The notes under the pieces: model-generated
Seen by the model: the letters and a program-made list of their open reading frames with translations, nothing else
What the model was told of the DNA's origin: nothing
The model's database searches: none
Shown here: in pieces, positions 27,440 to 36,955 of the stretch
Layout of the letters: the number at the start of each line of letters is the position of its first letter
Position numbering within the stretch: position 1 is the stretch's first letter
Assembly: GCA_963787485.1 (NCBI GenBank)
Contig: CAWBDF010000010.1
Span: 29,475-93,474, forward strand
Direction: 5' to 3'
Source: Bog-473 sp963787485
GTDB lineage: Bacteria > Actinomycetota > Acidimicrobiia > Acidimicrobiales > RAAP-2
DNA: 64,000 nt
Program-made: the position numbers and the translations under genes

Positions 27440-28030
27440 TCAGCGGCGCTCATCCGCCGAGTCCGAACGTCTCGTCGGCGACGATAATCCGGAGAGGCCG
27501 TCAAGGCTGGTTGCGTTCTTTTCGGCCCAATAGGCCCGGATCCCATCCCGTCCCTTTCGTTCGGCCCACTCGTCCAAAGTCGAACGATGACGATCGAACG
27601 ACATGAGCGGTACGCCGTAGCCGCAGGAATCAGACACCCGATTCACGTCGATCACGATTATCGACCGCACCCCTGTACCTTCGCCTCCCGGGAACTTGTT
27701 GGCCAGTTCGGCAAAGTGTGCGGCATCCTTCGGAACGACACGGCCTTTGCCATGCAAACGCACAATCCTCGGTGGCCCACTGAGCGCGCAGAACATCACC
27801 ACGATACGACCGTTCTCTTGGAGGTGTGCGACCGTTTCGATCCCGCTGCCGGTCTGATCGAGATACGCCACCGTTCGCTCCCCTAAGACCGCAAACTCCT
27901 GACGGTTGCCTTTGGGAGAGCAGTTGATCGAGCCGTTGGGATCGAGTGGTGCCGTGGAAACGAAAAAGACCGGTTGATCTGTCAGCCACTCTGCCAGTCG
28001 GTCATCGATGGCCTCATAGGTTCGACCCAC
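27440..28030 (-). CDS. Pyridoxamine 5'-phosphate oxidase-like flavin-binding protein
   Basis: A 196-residue split-barrel protein. VFFVSTAPLDPNGSINCSPKG, YLDQTGSGIETVAHLQENGR and VMFCALSGPPRIVRLHGKGR are typical of the PPOX family used as F420- or FMN-dependent reductases. Start GTG 28030. It stands alone. The true cofactor and substrate are not decided by sequence. Confidence 0.85.
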   Translation of the reverse strand: MGRTYEAIDDRLAEWLTDQPVFFVSTAPLDPNGSINCSPKGNRQEFAVLGERTVAYLDQTGSGIETVAHLQENGRIVVMFCALSGPPRIVRLHGKGRVVPKDAAHFAELANKFPGGEGTGVRSIIVIDVNRVSDSCGYGVPLMSFDRHRSTLDEWAERKGRDGIRAYWAEKNATSLDGLSGLSSPTRRSDSADERR

Positions 28031-28498
28031 CCCACGAGTATCGCGCTGCGCAATCGCCGCGTCGAAGACCTCAAGGCTCTGCCAAGGGTCTCAGCCGACG
28101 GCTGAGATCCCATCTGTCCCCGGGGCCACCGTGATCGACCCCAGCAGATCTGTCCCAATGGGGCGGTGCTCCACAAGTCACACGGTCGTTCGATACGACG
28201 CCCGCCCATCGCCTCTAAGCCGGGCTGCCCCGTACGCAGGCCGGGGGCTACGGAGGCGGGGGCGCACGGAGCCGAGGCGGAGGGACGCCCTGCGAGCGAA
28301 GGCCGCGCAGTCATGGCGGATCCGTAGAGACAGAGCACGTGGGCCCTCGCTTGAGAAGCGGAACCCGATCCTCGTCAAGCATGGGTTGGCCCTTGCTGAC
28401 CCCTGCCGTCCAGAGCAGTTCTATCTTTGGGTGCCGTGACTGGTCCGAAGCATCCACCGACACCCTCGCAGGAACAAAGCTGTCACGACACGACCGAG
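28031..28498. other. Intergenic region, nothing recognised
   Basis: No convincing gene on either strand. It separates two divergent genes and probably contains both promoters. An in-frame GTG at 28436 could extend the YihY gene into it. Confidence 0.4.
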
Positions 28499-29530
28499 AT
28501 GGAGGCGAATAGTCGACCCGGCCGGCTGGAAGCGCTCATCCGCCGCGGGGACAAGTTCCAGCAGAGACACGATGTGCTCGGATTTCCCTTCGCCGTCCTG
28601 CAGAAATTCGGCAACGACCAGGCTGGCAGCAAGGCAGCGCTCATCGCCTACTACGGCCTCTTCGCCGTGTTTCCGCTGTTGATGCTGTTCACAACCATCC
28701 TCGGTTACGTGCTGCACAACAATGACCAGCTGCGCAAGGACCTCGTCGACAGCGCTCTTGGAAGCTTCCCGATCATCGGACCCCAGCTGCAATCACAGGT
28801 CCATACCCTGAGCGGGAGCGCCTTCGCCGTCGTCATCGGCGCCTTGCTCCTCTTGTACGGTGCCATTGGACTCGGACTGGCGACCCAGAGCGCGATGAAC
28901 AAGGTGTGGAACATCCCTTACGTTCAGTGGCCTTCGTTGGTGATGCGTTATCTCCGAGGGTTCGCCGTCCTTGTGCTGCTCGCCGTCTCCACAGTTGGAT
29001 CGACGGTGCTTACAGGATTCGCGACCCTGGCCTCACATACAGACATCTCGAGGGCGCTCTTGCTCATCGGATCTCTAGGCGTCAACTTCGGGCTCATTCT
29101 CCTCGCGTTCATGGTCATGACCGCTGAGAAATTCACGTGGCGTGATGTGGCGCTAGGCGCTGCGTTGGCCACGGTGTTCTGGCAGACGCTGCAACTACTC
29201 GGGAGCTGGTACGTGGGCCGCGAGCTCCAGCACGCGACGGAGACATACGGGTTCTTCGGCATCGTCATCGTCTTGTTGGCCTGGATCTACCTGGGGGCTC
29301 AGCTCTTCCTTCTCGCTGCGGAAATCAACGTGGTGAAGCGATACCGCCTCTGGCCACGGTCCGTGACCCAACCACCGCTCACCGCCGCGGACAGGGCTGT
29401 CTTTGAGCGCCTCGCAAAGATGGAGGTGCGTCGGGCAGAAGTCGCGGTACAGATCCAGTTCATGCCCGATGCGGACTTCGACCCGCTGGAGCCGTCGCCA
29501 GCCTCGACGAGGAGAGCGAGCGTCGAGTGA
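28499..29530 (+). CDS. YihY/BrkB family inner-membrane protein
   Basis: A 343-residue membrane protein with about six helices. KAALIAYYGLFAVFPLLML is the family opening; YGFFGIVIVLLAWIYLGAQ and FLLAAEINVVKRYRL close the membrane part. The cytoplasmic tail carries ADRAVFERLAKMEVRRAE. Once annotated as ribonuclease BN, the family is now thought to be a membrane transporter or envelope protein of unknown role. ATG 28499 is used; GTG 28436 in the same frame is possible, and neither has a strong ribosome site. Confidence 0.85.
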   Translation: MEANSRPGRLEALIRRGDKFQQRHDVLGFPFAVLQKFGNDQAGSKAALIAYYGLFAVFPLLMLFTTILGYVLHNNDQLRKDLVDSALGSFPIIGPQLQSQVHTLSGSAFAVVIGALLLLYGAIGLGLATQSAMNKVWNIPYVQWPSLVMRYLRGFAVLVLLAVSTVGSTVLTGFATLASHTDISRALLLIGSLGVNFGLILLAFMVMTAEKFTWRDVALGAALATVFWQTLQLLGSWYVGRELQHATETYGFFGIVIVLLAWIYLGAQLFLLAAEINVVKRYRLWPRSVTQPPLTAADRAVFERLAKMEVRRAEVAVQIQFMPDADFDPLEPSPASTRRASVE

Positions 29531-29966
29531 ACAAAGTGCGTTGACTGATCAAGATTGCCCACAGTGACCAGTTGAGTTTCCGATTGCTGACGCCGTGCCC
29601 AATGCCGTGACGAACCGACCACATCCAATTCTTAACGAAGGATGAGGGTTCCCCGACCCGATGCCCCAGGTTCGCCGGTCATTAGGAGGGCCTTACCTGC
29701 GGCTCGACGGGATCTTTGCCGGCTGGGGCGATGAGGCCTACCATTTGGTCGAAAATCGCACCAAGACTCATAGCGTTCTGACGCTCTCACCCTCCCCCAT
29801 AGTCCTCGTACATTGCCGGCTCGGTGACTCGATGGAGCAGCGCGTGGCGTCGCCTCACGTCTCAGGACAAGAACCAGCTGTTGTTTGAGTGAGACCTTTG
29901 ACATTTCTGCGCCGGTGAACTCGATCCCTCATCCGACCCAAAGCGGTTGTCCTGATGTGACTCGGC
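29531..29966. other. Intergenic region, nothing certain
   Basis: No gene supported. Around 29806-29830 it contains CTCGTACATTGCCGGCTCGG, resembling a sequence at 32940 (see findings). Confidence 0.35.
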
Positions 29967-31319
29967 TCAACGTGTCAGACGCCACCACACCCCGGGGCCC
30001 GAGAGCGCACTCGCTGTCCGCAGTTCCACTTGTGCTGAAATGCGTCCCGCTCCCCATCGCAACATCCCGACCGTGGACCCGCTGGGGAAGGGGCCATCCA
30101 ACGGCCTGTGTCGAACTTCCAGAGTGGCAACAAGACCGGGCCACCCGATGACCGTGACCGGCTGTGCCACGGTCACGGGTGCCATCGAACCCCAGGCTGC
30201 ATCGACTTCAGCGACTTTCTGGCCGGGAGCGAAGACGGTGAAGCCGTGCAGGGCAACGAAGACACTTCTCACCAACGCGTCACCCGCATCGACTGCGGCA
30301 GTCTTCGGGCCAAGTGCCCCGCCCGGCTGACCCAGCACGGCACCGATGAGCGTGACGTCTTTCCCGCCGATTTTCTGCTGTGCCGCGAAGAGATAGCAGC
30401 CCTGTGCACTCGAGTCGGACGTCGTCTTGATGCCGATGATGCCGTCATGCCCCAGGTCGAAATTGGGGTTGTAGACGACTGTGGTCATCGGCACGCTGGC
30501 CTGGGCCAGCGAGACGATCTGTCCGAGGATCGGGATCGACAGGGATGCCTCGCCCAGGCGGACGAGGTCCTCTGCTGTGCTCGTCGTGGCCGCGTCCACA
30601 CCGCTCGGATCGGTGATGTGTGTCGAGGCGAGGCCGAGTCTGGTCGCTGCGGCATTCATCTTGATCACGAACGCGCTGATGCTTCCCGCGTCCCAGTCGG
30701 CGAGGACCGTCGCCATATCGGCTCCCGAGTCGACCAACAGCCCTTCGAGGGCTTGGAGCTCGGTGAGTGACTCTCCGGCTGCGACCGGGACTTCGGACAC
30801 CTGTCTCGTCTGCCCGGCTTGATACGCCGCGAGCGCGTCGGCGGTGACGGGGATCGCAGGACCGTCGTCCCCCGGCGCCAACCGGTGATCTGACAGGACC
30901 ACGTAGGCCGCGAGAAGCTCGGCCAGACCGGCGACCGGAACGGACTTGGACCCACGTACCTGGCCCACCGTTCCAACACCCACGACCGTCGCCGCTGCCT
31001 CTCCGCTGCTTGGCCACGCAAAGGATGGTGCCGTCCCTGGGAGACGGATTTCTCGGATCCTGAGGGTTCCGTGGGGGAGCGGTCGGATCCATTGTGCGAT
31101 GGCACCCGCGCAGAGCGCCGCGACGATGAGGGTTGTGCCCCACGTGAGGAGTCGCCGTCGCCGGCGCGAGGCGCGTAGCCCGGCAATGATCTCGAGCTGG
31201 TCTTGGCTCGGCAGAGGCAGCGGTCTGCCAATTTCGGCGAGGCGTTCCTCGTTTTCCCGAGGCAGTGCCCGCTTTCGGGCGTGTGCAGGACCTTTGTGTC
31301 TCCCCCTGTCGCCGTCCAT
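29967..31319 (-). CDS. S11-type D-alanyl-D-alanine carboxypeptidase homologue lacking catalytic motifs
   Basis: A 450-residue membrane-anchored protein: cytoplasmic N-terminus, one helix (LLTWGTTLIVAALCAGAIAQ), then a penicillin-binding-type domain. Active relatives have SxxK, SxN and KTG. Here the SxxK site is VPVAGLAELLAAYVVL (Ser to Gly, Lys to Glu), the SxN site reads DSGAD (Asn to Ala), and the KTG site is IGIKTTSDSS (Gly to Thr). The fold is otherwise well kept, for example HITDPSGVDAATTSTAEDL and GCYLFAAQQKIGGK. A non-catalytic envelope role is likely. GAGG precedes ATG 31319. Confidence 0.8.
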   Translation of the reverse strand: MDGDRGRHKGPAHARKRALPRENEERLAEIGRPLPLPSQDQLEIIAGLRASRRRRRLLTWGTTLIVAALCAGAIAQWIRPLPHGTLRIREIRLPGTAPSFAWPSSGEAAATVVGVGTVGQVRGSKSVPVAGLAELLAAYVVLSDHRLAPGDDGPAIPVTADALAAYQAGQTRQVSEVPVAAGESLTELQALEGLLVDSGADMATVLADWDAGSISAFVIKMNAAATRLGLASTHITDPSGVDAATTSTAEDLVRLGEASLSIPILGQIVSLAQASVPMTTVVYNPNFDLGHDGIIGIKTTSDSSAQGCYLFAAQQKIGGKDVTLIGAVLGQPGGALGPKTAAVDAGDALVRSVFVALHGFTVFAPGQKVAEVDAAWGSMAPVTVAQPVTVIGWPGLVATLEVRHRPLDGPFPSGSTVGMLRWGAGRISAQVELRTASALSGPGVWWRLTR

Positions 31320-31706
31320 GACCTCAACGCTAAGGCCCCGACGCACAGCGCAGTGGGCATGTCCACCTGTGGCGCCGGTGCCGGGCATCTCGTGAACGCC
31401 AGTTCCAGGTTGGACCGACTCGCTGCCGTCCTGGTTGGAGGGCAAGGACGTTCGTTCCAGTCGCGAGGGTTGTCGTCATTGCCGATTGGCATGCCGCTCA
31501 TCGTCTGCACACAAAGCCTCTTCCCCGGCGCGGAGACATCGACACCCGGTCGTCAAGCCGATTGCCACCACCTGGCCCTTGCACACAGTGATGGCCCGTC
31601 CGGCGTCCGCGTCATACGCTTCTCCCTCAGGATCATTGGAGTTTCCGAGGGGCCAAATCAGGAGGGCGGCGTCATAACCTCCGCCGTTGCGCCCTAGGGT
31701 CAAGCG
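31320..31706. other. Divergent promoter region, no gene recognised
   Basis: Lies between the carboxypeptidase homologue and the MaoC pair. Short open frames exist but show no family pattern. Confidence 0.4.
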
Positions 31707-32234
31707 GTGCCCAAGTCCTGGATCACTCACGAAATGCGTACACTCATTGGGCGCGAGTACGGGACAGTCCAAACGTCGCTGCCCATAGCGCTCTCGGACA
31801 TCCGCAGGTGGGCTGCGGCCATCTACTGGCCCGATGTCCCGCCCCGGCTGTTCTGGGACGAGGCTTACGCTGCGACAACGTCTCACCGGGGAGTGGTGGC
31901 GCCCGAGGAGTTCAACCCCTTCGCCTGGTTCACCGCCGCCGGCCCGAACGTGCCGCAGTCGTTCGAAGGCGTCGTAAGAGGCGGGACGATCGAGGAGAGT
32001 CTCGGCATAGAAGCGCCCGTGACGACACGGATCATGAACGGCGGCAGCCAGGTTCGCTACGGCGTTCGCATGCGGCCCGGGGACGTGATCGTGTGGGGAC
32101 CAAACACGCTCGTCGACTACCAGGAGCGCCAGACCCGTCTCGGTCTCATGCTCATGACCGTCAGCGAGTACTCATGGACGAACCAGAACGGGGAGGTGGT
32201 GAAATCGATGCGCTCTACAGGGATGCGCTACTGA
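31707..32234 (+). CDS. MaoC-type hydratase subunit, FAS1-like N-terminal domain
   Basis: A 175-residue hotdog protein of the non-catalytic FAS1-like dehydratase domain, seen as the first subunit of heteromeric enoyl-CoA hydratases such as those in steroid side-chain breakdown. Typical parts are ALSDIRRWAAAIYWPDVPP, APEEFNPFAWFTA, and GVRMRPGDVIVWGPNTLVDY. It overlaps the next gene as TGATG, so the two chains are made together. Confidence 0.82.
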   Translation: MPKSWITHEMRTLIGREYGTVQTSLPIALSDIRRWAAAIYWPDVPPRLFWDEAYAATTSHRGVVAPEEFNPFAWFTAAGPNVPQSFEGVVRGGTIEESLGIEAPVTTRIMNGGSQVRYGVRMRPGDVIVWGPNTLVDYQERQTRLGLMLMTVSEYSWTNQNGEVVKSMRSTGMRY

Positions 32235-32638
32235 TGGCAGCGGTGCAGCCGGGCTTCGAGATCCCGACGTTCGAGCGGATGTCGGGTTTCCACGCGTGGA
32301 ATCGGTTCGCCGCGGTCAACGAGGAGTTCGTCCCGATCCACATGGACGATGAAGCAGGACGGGCGGCGGGTAACTCGTGCGCGTTCGGTATGGGCAACCT
32401 ACTGCTGTCGTACGTGCACGCTGCCTTGCGACAGTGGATCGGCGACCACGGCCGGATCGTCTCGGTCGCGGTTCAGTACCGAGCACCGAACCTGCGAGGT
32501 CTGCGCACTATCGCCGGCGGCAGGGTAATCGAGGTACGCGAGGAGGACGGCGAGATGCTGATCGACCTGGAGATTTGGACCAAGACCGAGGAGGGCACGG
32601 TAATGACGCCCGGGACGGCGACGGTGGTGCTCGGCTGA
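32234..32638 (+). CDS. MaoC-type hydratase subunit, catalytic domain
   Basis: A 134-residue hotdog protein carrying the hydratase motif FVPIHMDDEAGRAAG, where the Asp/His dyad activates water for addition to an enoyl-CoA. With the upstream chain it should form a two-subunit enoyl-CoA hydratase. No other pathway gene is directly adjacent; the thiolase/DUF35 operon at 44-46 kb is a plausible partner. Confidence 0.83.
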   Translation: MAAVQPGFEIPTFERMSGFHAWNRFAAVNEEFVPIHMDDEAGRAAGNSCAFGMGNLLLSYVHAALRQWIGDHGRIVSVAVQYRAPNLRGLRTIAGGRVIEVREEDGEMLIDLEIWTKTEEGTVMTPGTATVVLG

Positions 32639-33358
32639 GACGGCGTGGAGCTTGGTTGGGTGCTTCGCGTTCACAGTCATCTGACTCCTTGGAGTCCTAG
32701 CGCCCTTCGAGGGTCACTATGAACTCGGATGACGCTCCGGCCAACCGTGGTAGCCATGTCGGTTCGATCGTGGTACCACCACTTGGGATGGCAGGGCAGC
32801 GGCGGGGATCCCGCCGGACGTGCCCCACATCGCTGGGACAATGCCGGGCTGCGGAGTCCTACGTATCCCGCGGAATGACTTTTGCCTTCGCTCCTGCCGC
32901 TCAGTTCCAGCCACTGTCGGTTTCCACCTGAGGGGTGTCCCCGTACATTGCCGGTTCTGTGCCGCTTTGACGAGGGAGAATCCAGTCGAATCCGTGGCCA
33001 ACACGATCACCTGATCCTCGATGAATCTCTTCGCCTGGCTCCTACAACGCCGGTGTAGTCCGGATCGGTGACTAGCGTCGATGGTCGAGCGGCAAACGGA
33101 TGCGAGCCTTCACGCTGCGCCTTGGCGCCAACACGAATCATCACTACGTCGGATGACCGCTGCCTCCTCGAGCGCGGCAACATCTTCACTGACAATATCG
33201 GCATGAAGGGCCACAACAGCCGGGACTGCGGCAACGAACACATAGTTATGGTCAGTGTTCAGTATTCGCGTGCCCGCTGATTGGATCATTCCGTCTGCGT
33301 GAATGCCTTTGGCACTCCGAAGGCGACTTGTCCAAGCAGTCCTCGGCCGTGAGTCAGT
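32639..33358. other. 720-base stretch without a recognisable gene
   Basis: Frames here are short and lack family patterns. It includes CCCCGTACATTGCCGGTTCTG near 32940, similar to sequence at 29806. It may be a decayed region. Confidence 0.4.
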
Positions 33359-33784
33359 TCACTCGCGCACCATCAGCATCCGAGGATCGCTCCAATCGGC
33401 GCGGAGCTGCTGGTAGACGCAGGTCTTGATTCGCCAGTCTCCGTCGACCTTCTCGTAGGTCTCGTGATAGAAGCCGAAACCGTGGAGTTCCTTGCCATTT
33501 GGCCAGCGGTGCATGTACTCGGTGGGCCAGATGCCCGTGGCGGTGGTGGGCGACGTCACCTCAATCTCGGGAATGTGTTCGTGGTGGATGCAGAGCACGT
33601 CACCCAAATTCCTTCGGTTGAATTCGGCGATGGCGCTCGCGCCCTTGACGACTTCGGCCCCGGCGCTCGTCGTGTCCCAGACCGCGTCCTCAGTGAACAC
33701 ATTTCGGAATCCATCCCAATCCTTCAGGTCAACCGTACGCGCGTACCGGGCCTTTAGTTGTTTGATTGCTTCGAAATCATCCAC
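33359..33784 (-). CDS. SnoaL/NTF2-like small protein
   Basis: A 141-residue alpha+beta barrel protein: AIKQLKARYARTVDLKDWDGF, FTEDAVWDTTSAG, and a conserved HHEHIPEIEVTSPTTATGIW core typical of aromatic-degradation SnoaL-like proteins (isomerase, dehydratase or cyclase-like). AAAGGAGAG fits GTG 33784 as start, 8 bases downstream; a longer form from GTG 33847 is possible. Reaction unknown. Confidence 0.85.
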   Translation of the reverse strand: MDDFEAIKQLKARYARTVDLKDWDGFRNVFTEDAVWDTTSAGAEVVKGASAIAEFNRRNLGDVLCIHHEHIPEIEVTSPTTATGIWPTEYMHRWPNGKELHGFGFYHETYEKVDGDWRIKTCVYQQLRADWSDPRMLMVRE

Positions 33785-33827
33785 GGTTGTTCTCTCCTTT
33801 GCGTTCAGAGCGTGGAACAGCTGGCCG

Positions 33828-33953
33828 TCAATCGCCGCTTGGGGCACCTGAGCGACCGAAGGCCCTTTTGCCGAGGCCGACCAGATAAACGACCGCCCGC
33901 ACCGGCAAAAGGATCACGTAACCGATCAGAGCGATGATCACGGGCGCAATCAT
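33828..33953 (-). CDS. Possible 41-residue membrane peptide
   Basis: A short frame encoding MIAPVIIALIGYVILLPVRA followed by a second hydrophobic stretch and a basic tail (GKRAFGRS). It lies 43 bases ahead of the SnoaL-like gene on the same strand. No ribosome site is visible, so it may be leaderless or chance. Confidence 0.35.
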   Translation of the reverse strand: MIAPVIIALIGYVILLPVRAVVYLVGLGKRAFGRSGAPSGD

Positions 33954-34123
33954 AATGCAACACACGATGCAGTGATCAAGTGGGTCTGTGCCTTCCTACT
34001 CTCGGAGGCTCAGCTCAGACTGCCTCCGAACAGTGGGGACAAGGTGCCACGCACTGATGCGCGACCCGAACCGTTCGCCGGGAGGGAAAGTCAAAGGCAG
34101 GGACGACGCCGAAAGGGGGTGGA

Positions 34124-34378
34124 ATGTCCGGTACGGGAAGGTCCCTAGCGTTCCTTTCCGCAACGGTGGCGGCGCTGACGTTCGCTGGCTGTTCCTCCGC
34201 CCCAACCGCGGGTTTCGTGAGTGCCAGGCTGCAGGCCGTCGGTGGGCTTGCGCCCGGAACGCCACGACCTATCAGTGGAAGGGTTGCGGTGCACGGGCCG
34301 AACGGGAAGTCCTATTCAACCAAGGTGAACGAGAACGCGACGACCAGCAACGTGGACGTCGACTGCCATGAGAGATAA
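34124..34378 (+). CDS. Small lipoprotein
   Basis: An 84-residue protein with a lipoprotein signal: hydrophobic SLAFLSATVAALTF followed by the lipobox AGCSS. The short mature part (ISGRVAVHGPNGKSYSTKV) looks like the start of a beta-rich domain that is cut short, so a 3' truncation is possible. AAGGGGGTGG precedes ATG 34124. Confidence 0.55.
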   Translation: MSGTGRSLAFLSATVAALTFAGCSSAPTAGFVSARLQAVGGLAPGTPRPISGRVAVHGPNGKSYSTKVNENATTSNVDVDCHER

Positions 34379-34687
34379 CGAGGCGAACGATTACTTGGAC
34401 TCAAGTACCAAGCGCGGCCCCTTGCTTCGAGAGGAGTTAACTTCAACCGTCCCCTATCGCTAGGACGGCGGAGTAATTCGCCACTTTGGGGCGGTCTCGT
34501 GTCATCATCGACGAGGTGAGAACGGAATGGACGGCCCGTCGGATGGCCTCGGAGCCAAGGCGAAGAGCGCGACGCTACGGACCAAGCGGCAGCGATCTCA
34601 AAGGTGATTGTTCTCGAACCGCCAAAGCGCAGGGGTGGTCGTCAAGGCTATCCAGACCAAAGGGGGGCCAGCCGTGAGGTCGCAGCC
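34379..34687. other. Intergenic, nothing recognised
   Basis: No gene supported. A GAGGT at 34676-34680 serves as ribosome site of the hydrolase downstream. Confidence 0.35.
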
Positions 34688-35578
34688 ATGAGACTCCAGT
34701 TCGATTCGGGGATTTCCACCGGCCCAGTTCCGGTGTATTTCGAGAGATTGGTGCCCGTAGTCGAAACAAGTCGCCCCACGCTTGTCTTAGTGCACGGCGG
34801 AGGTCACACAGGTGTGTGCTTTCAATGCACACCCGACGGTCGCCCAGGCTGGGCGCACCGGTTCGTCGAACGAGGTTTCCCCGTCGTCGTAGCCGATCTG
34901 CCTGGAATGGGTCGAAGCGGACACCCTTCGCCCGAGAGCATTGATGGGTTGTTGATGGTTGAAGGACTGGCGGCATTGGTCTCGTGCCTCGACTCTCGGC
35001 TCGTTCTGCTCACTCACTCGATGTCGGGTCCCTACGGTTGGCAGTTGCTCGAGCGCCTACCTGGCCGCTTTGCGGCGGTCGTTGGCGTCGCTCCCGGACC
35101 ACCTGGAAACATTCAAGATCCCGTTCCCGTGCTGAGCGAGACGGATGCGGAAATCGAGGTCTCCTACAAAGGAGGTGTCGTACGGTTCGACAAGATGGTT
35201 CAGTTCGAACCTTCTCGCCTCACCGAGATGTTCACCCACACCGCCCGGTTTCCCAGGGATCACCTTCGTGAGTACGTCGCGAGCCTTGTTGCGACACCGC
35301 TGACGGCAATACTCGAGCGGTTCAACGTCGGAGGATCGCAATTGCGTATGCGCAATCCCGAGCATGTCGCAGGCGTGCGTGTCCTCGTCGTCACTGGAAC
35401 GGAAGACGCTCTGCATCCCAGAGAACAGGACAGAGACATTGTTTCGTGGCTCAATAGCCATGGTGCTGCCGCGGAGCATTTCTGGCTTGAGGATTTCTCC
35501 ATCACCGGAAACGGGCATATGATGATGCTCGAGGACAACAGCGACGCCATCGCTGACCTCATTGCAGATTGGCTTTGA
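34688..35578 (+). CDS. Alpha/beta-hydrolase
   Basis: A 296-residue hydrolase. The oxyanion HGGG lies in LVLVHGGGHTGVCF, the nucleophile elbow is LTHSMSG (Ser after His), the acid is near VTGTEDALHP, and the catalytic His is in ITGNGHMMMLEDN. This arrangement resembles esterases or C-C bond hydrolases of the VHGGGHTG.CF type. It lies alone between a lipoprotein and an opposing SDR. Substrate unknown. Confidence 0.85.
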   Translation: MRLQFDSGISTGPVPVYFERLVPVVETSRPTLVLVHGGGHTGVCFQCTPDGRPGWAHRFVERGFPVVVADLPGMGRSGHPSPESIDGLLMVEGLAALVSCLDSRLVLLTHSMSGPYGWQLLERLPGRFAAVVGVAPGPPGNIQDPVPVLSETDAEIEVSYKGGVVRFDKMVQFEPSRLTEMFTHTARFPRDHLREYVASLVATPLTAILERFNVGGSQLRMRNPEHVAGVRVLVVTGTEDALHPREQDRDIVSWLNSHGAAAEHFWLEDFSITGNGHMMMLEDNSDAIADLIADWL

Positions 35579-35861
35579 TGATGCGAGCGCGCCACCCTGG
35601 GTACGTCGACGCGATTCGAGACTAGGTGCGACCCCCTAACTTGAGGCCTCCTCACCGTCAATGCGCCAAGAACATCTTCGGCAGCCGAAAGGGTGGCAGC
35701 GGCCCAATCCTCTGGGGTCGGACTCGGTGTCTCCGGGAGGACCATGAGCTTCGCTCGTTCGGACGGGACATAGTCCGCCACCGGAGGGCACTTCCCGCCA
35801 ACGCCTCGACGTTGCTCGTGTGAGCATGAGCCGACGCCACATCGGTCATCTCGACGCCACG

Positions 35862-36629
35862 TCAGCGCATCGTCGAGCCGCCGTCGACGCTGATGACCTG
35901 TCCGTTGATGTACTCGCCCGCCGACGACATCAAGTACGCCACCATCGTGGCAATGTCTTCGGGGCGACCCAGGCGGGGGCTGCTCATCGTCGCCAAGATC
36001 TGCTCCATGAATGCTGGATCCAGCGCGTTCTCGATCGTCTCCGTGAGAGTGAGACCGATGGCGATTACGTTCGCACGGACGCCCTCCTTCCCCCACCGTG
36101 AAGCCACGTGCCTCATGAGTGCGTGCATCCCGCTCTTGGCCATCGCGTAGGCCGGTCGCTCCGGCTCACCCGAGAACGCTGCGCCCGAGCTCGAGTACAC
36201 GATGGCCCCGCCACCTCGCGCCAGCAGCTGCGGGATCACGTGCTTCGTGCAAATGAGATGCCCGCGCAGATTCGTGCGGATCGTGCGATCGAAGACGTCG
36301 AGTTCGATCGTCATCGCATCGGTGTCTCGCCCGATGGTGTCGGGCGACGTGTCGGCGGCGTTGACGTGTGCGAAGTCGACAGCGCCGTACTCGTCGACCG
36401 CAGCGGCTACTGCCGCCACTACCGCGTCCTCGTCGCCGATGTCGGCAGTCAGCGTAAGGCAGTCGAAACCCGCCTCGCGGATCTGATCCGCGACGCCCTG
36501 CGCTGTGGCCTCCCGACGAGAGGTCACGACGACATTGGCACCTTCCGCCGCGAGCATCAACGAGGTGGCGGCGCCGATCCCGCCACCGCCGCCGAACATC
36601 ATTACAGTCTTACCTGCGATGCCTTCCAA
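35862..36629 (-). CDS. Short-chain dehydrogenase/reductase
   Basis: A 255-residue SDR: cofactor loop GGGGGIG, charged TSRRE after strand 2 (favouring NADP), NAAD in place of NNAG, active-site SSSG and YAMAKSG, and a final ISVDGGST. The start is a TTG at 36629 behind AGGAGAGG. It stands alone. Confidence 0.9.
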   Translation of the reverse strand: MEGIAGKTVMMFGGGGGIGAATSLMLAAEGANVVVTSRREATAQGVADQIREAGFDCLTLTADIGDEDAVVAAVAAAVDEYGAVDFAHVNAADTSPDTIGRDTDAMTIELDVFDRTIRTNLRGHLICTKHVIPQLLARGGGAIVYSSSGAAFSGEPERPAYAMAKSGMHALMRHVASRWGKEGVRANVIAIGLTLTETIENALDPAFMEQILATMSSPRLGRPEDIATMVAYLMSSAGEYINGQVISVDGGSTMR

Positions 36630-36955
36630 CGTCCTCTCCTACGTGACATTCGTCCAATACCCTGTCTGCGGTCAACGTCCACCCGTAGCCTCTTGTACCG
36701 CGTCATCCGATCGGGATCCACGAGCCATCGCAGCTCCGCGATACTGACATATCTGCCTCAAGTGTGTTTTCCTTGGGATGTTCTCCAGCGTTCGCGTCTG
36801 GTGGCATGGCTCGGGATCTTCGTTTTGGTGCCCGCTGCCAACGGGGCTCGGCGAAGCCACGTCCTACCGCTGGCAAGGTTGAGGCGTGCCCAACGTTCGG
36901 CTGATCGCCTGTTTTCGCTCACGCAAGCAGGACGTGCACGGCAACTCGCGCCGCT
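36630..36955. other. Intergenic, nothing recognised
   Basis: Lies between two minus-strand genes. No coding frame with a family pattern; presumably the promoter of the SDR. Confidence 0.35.
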
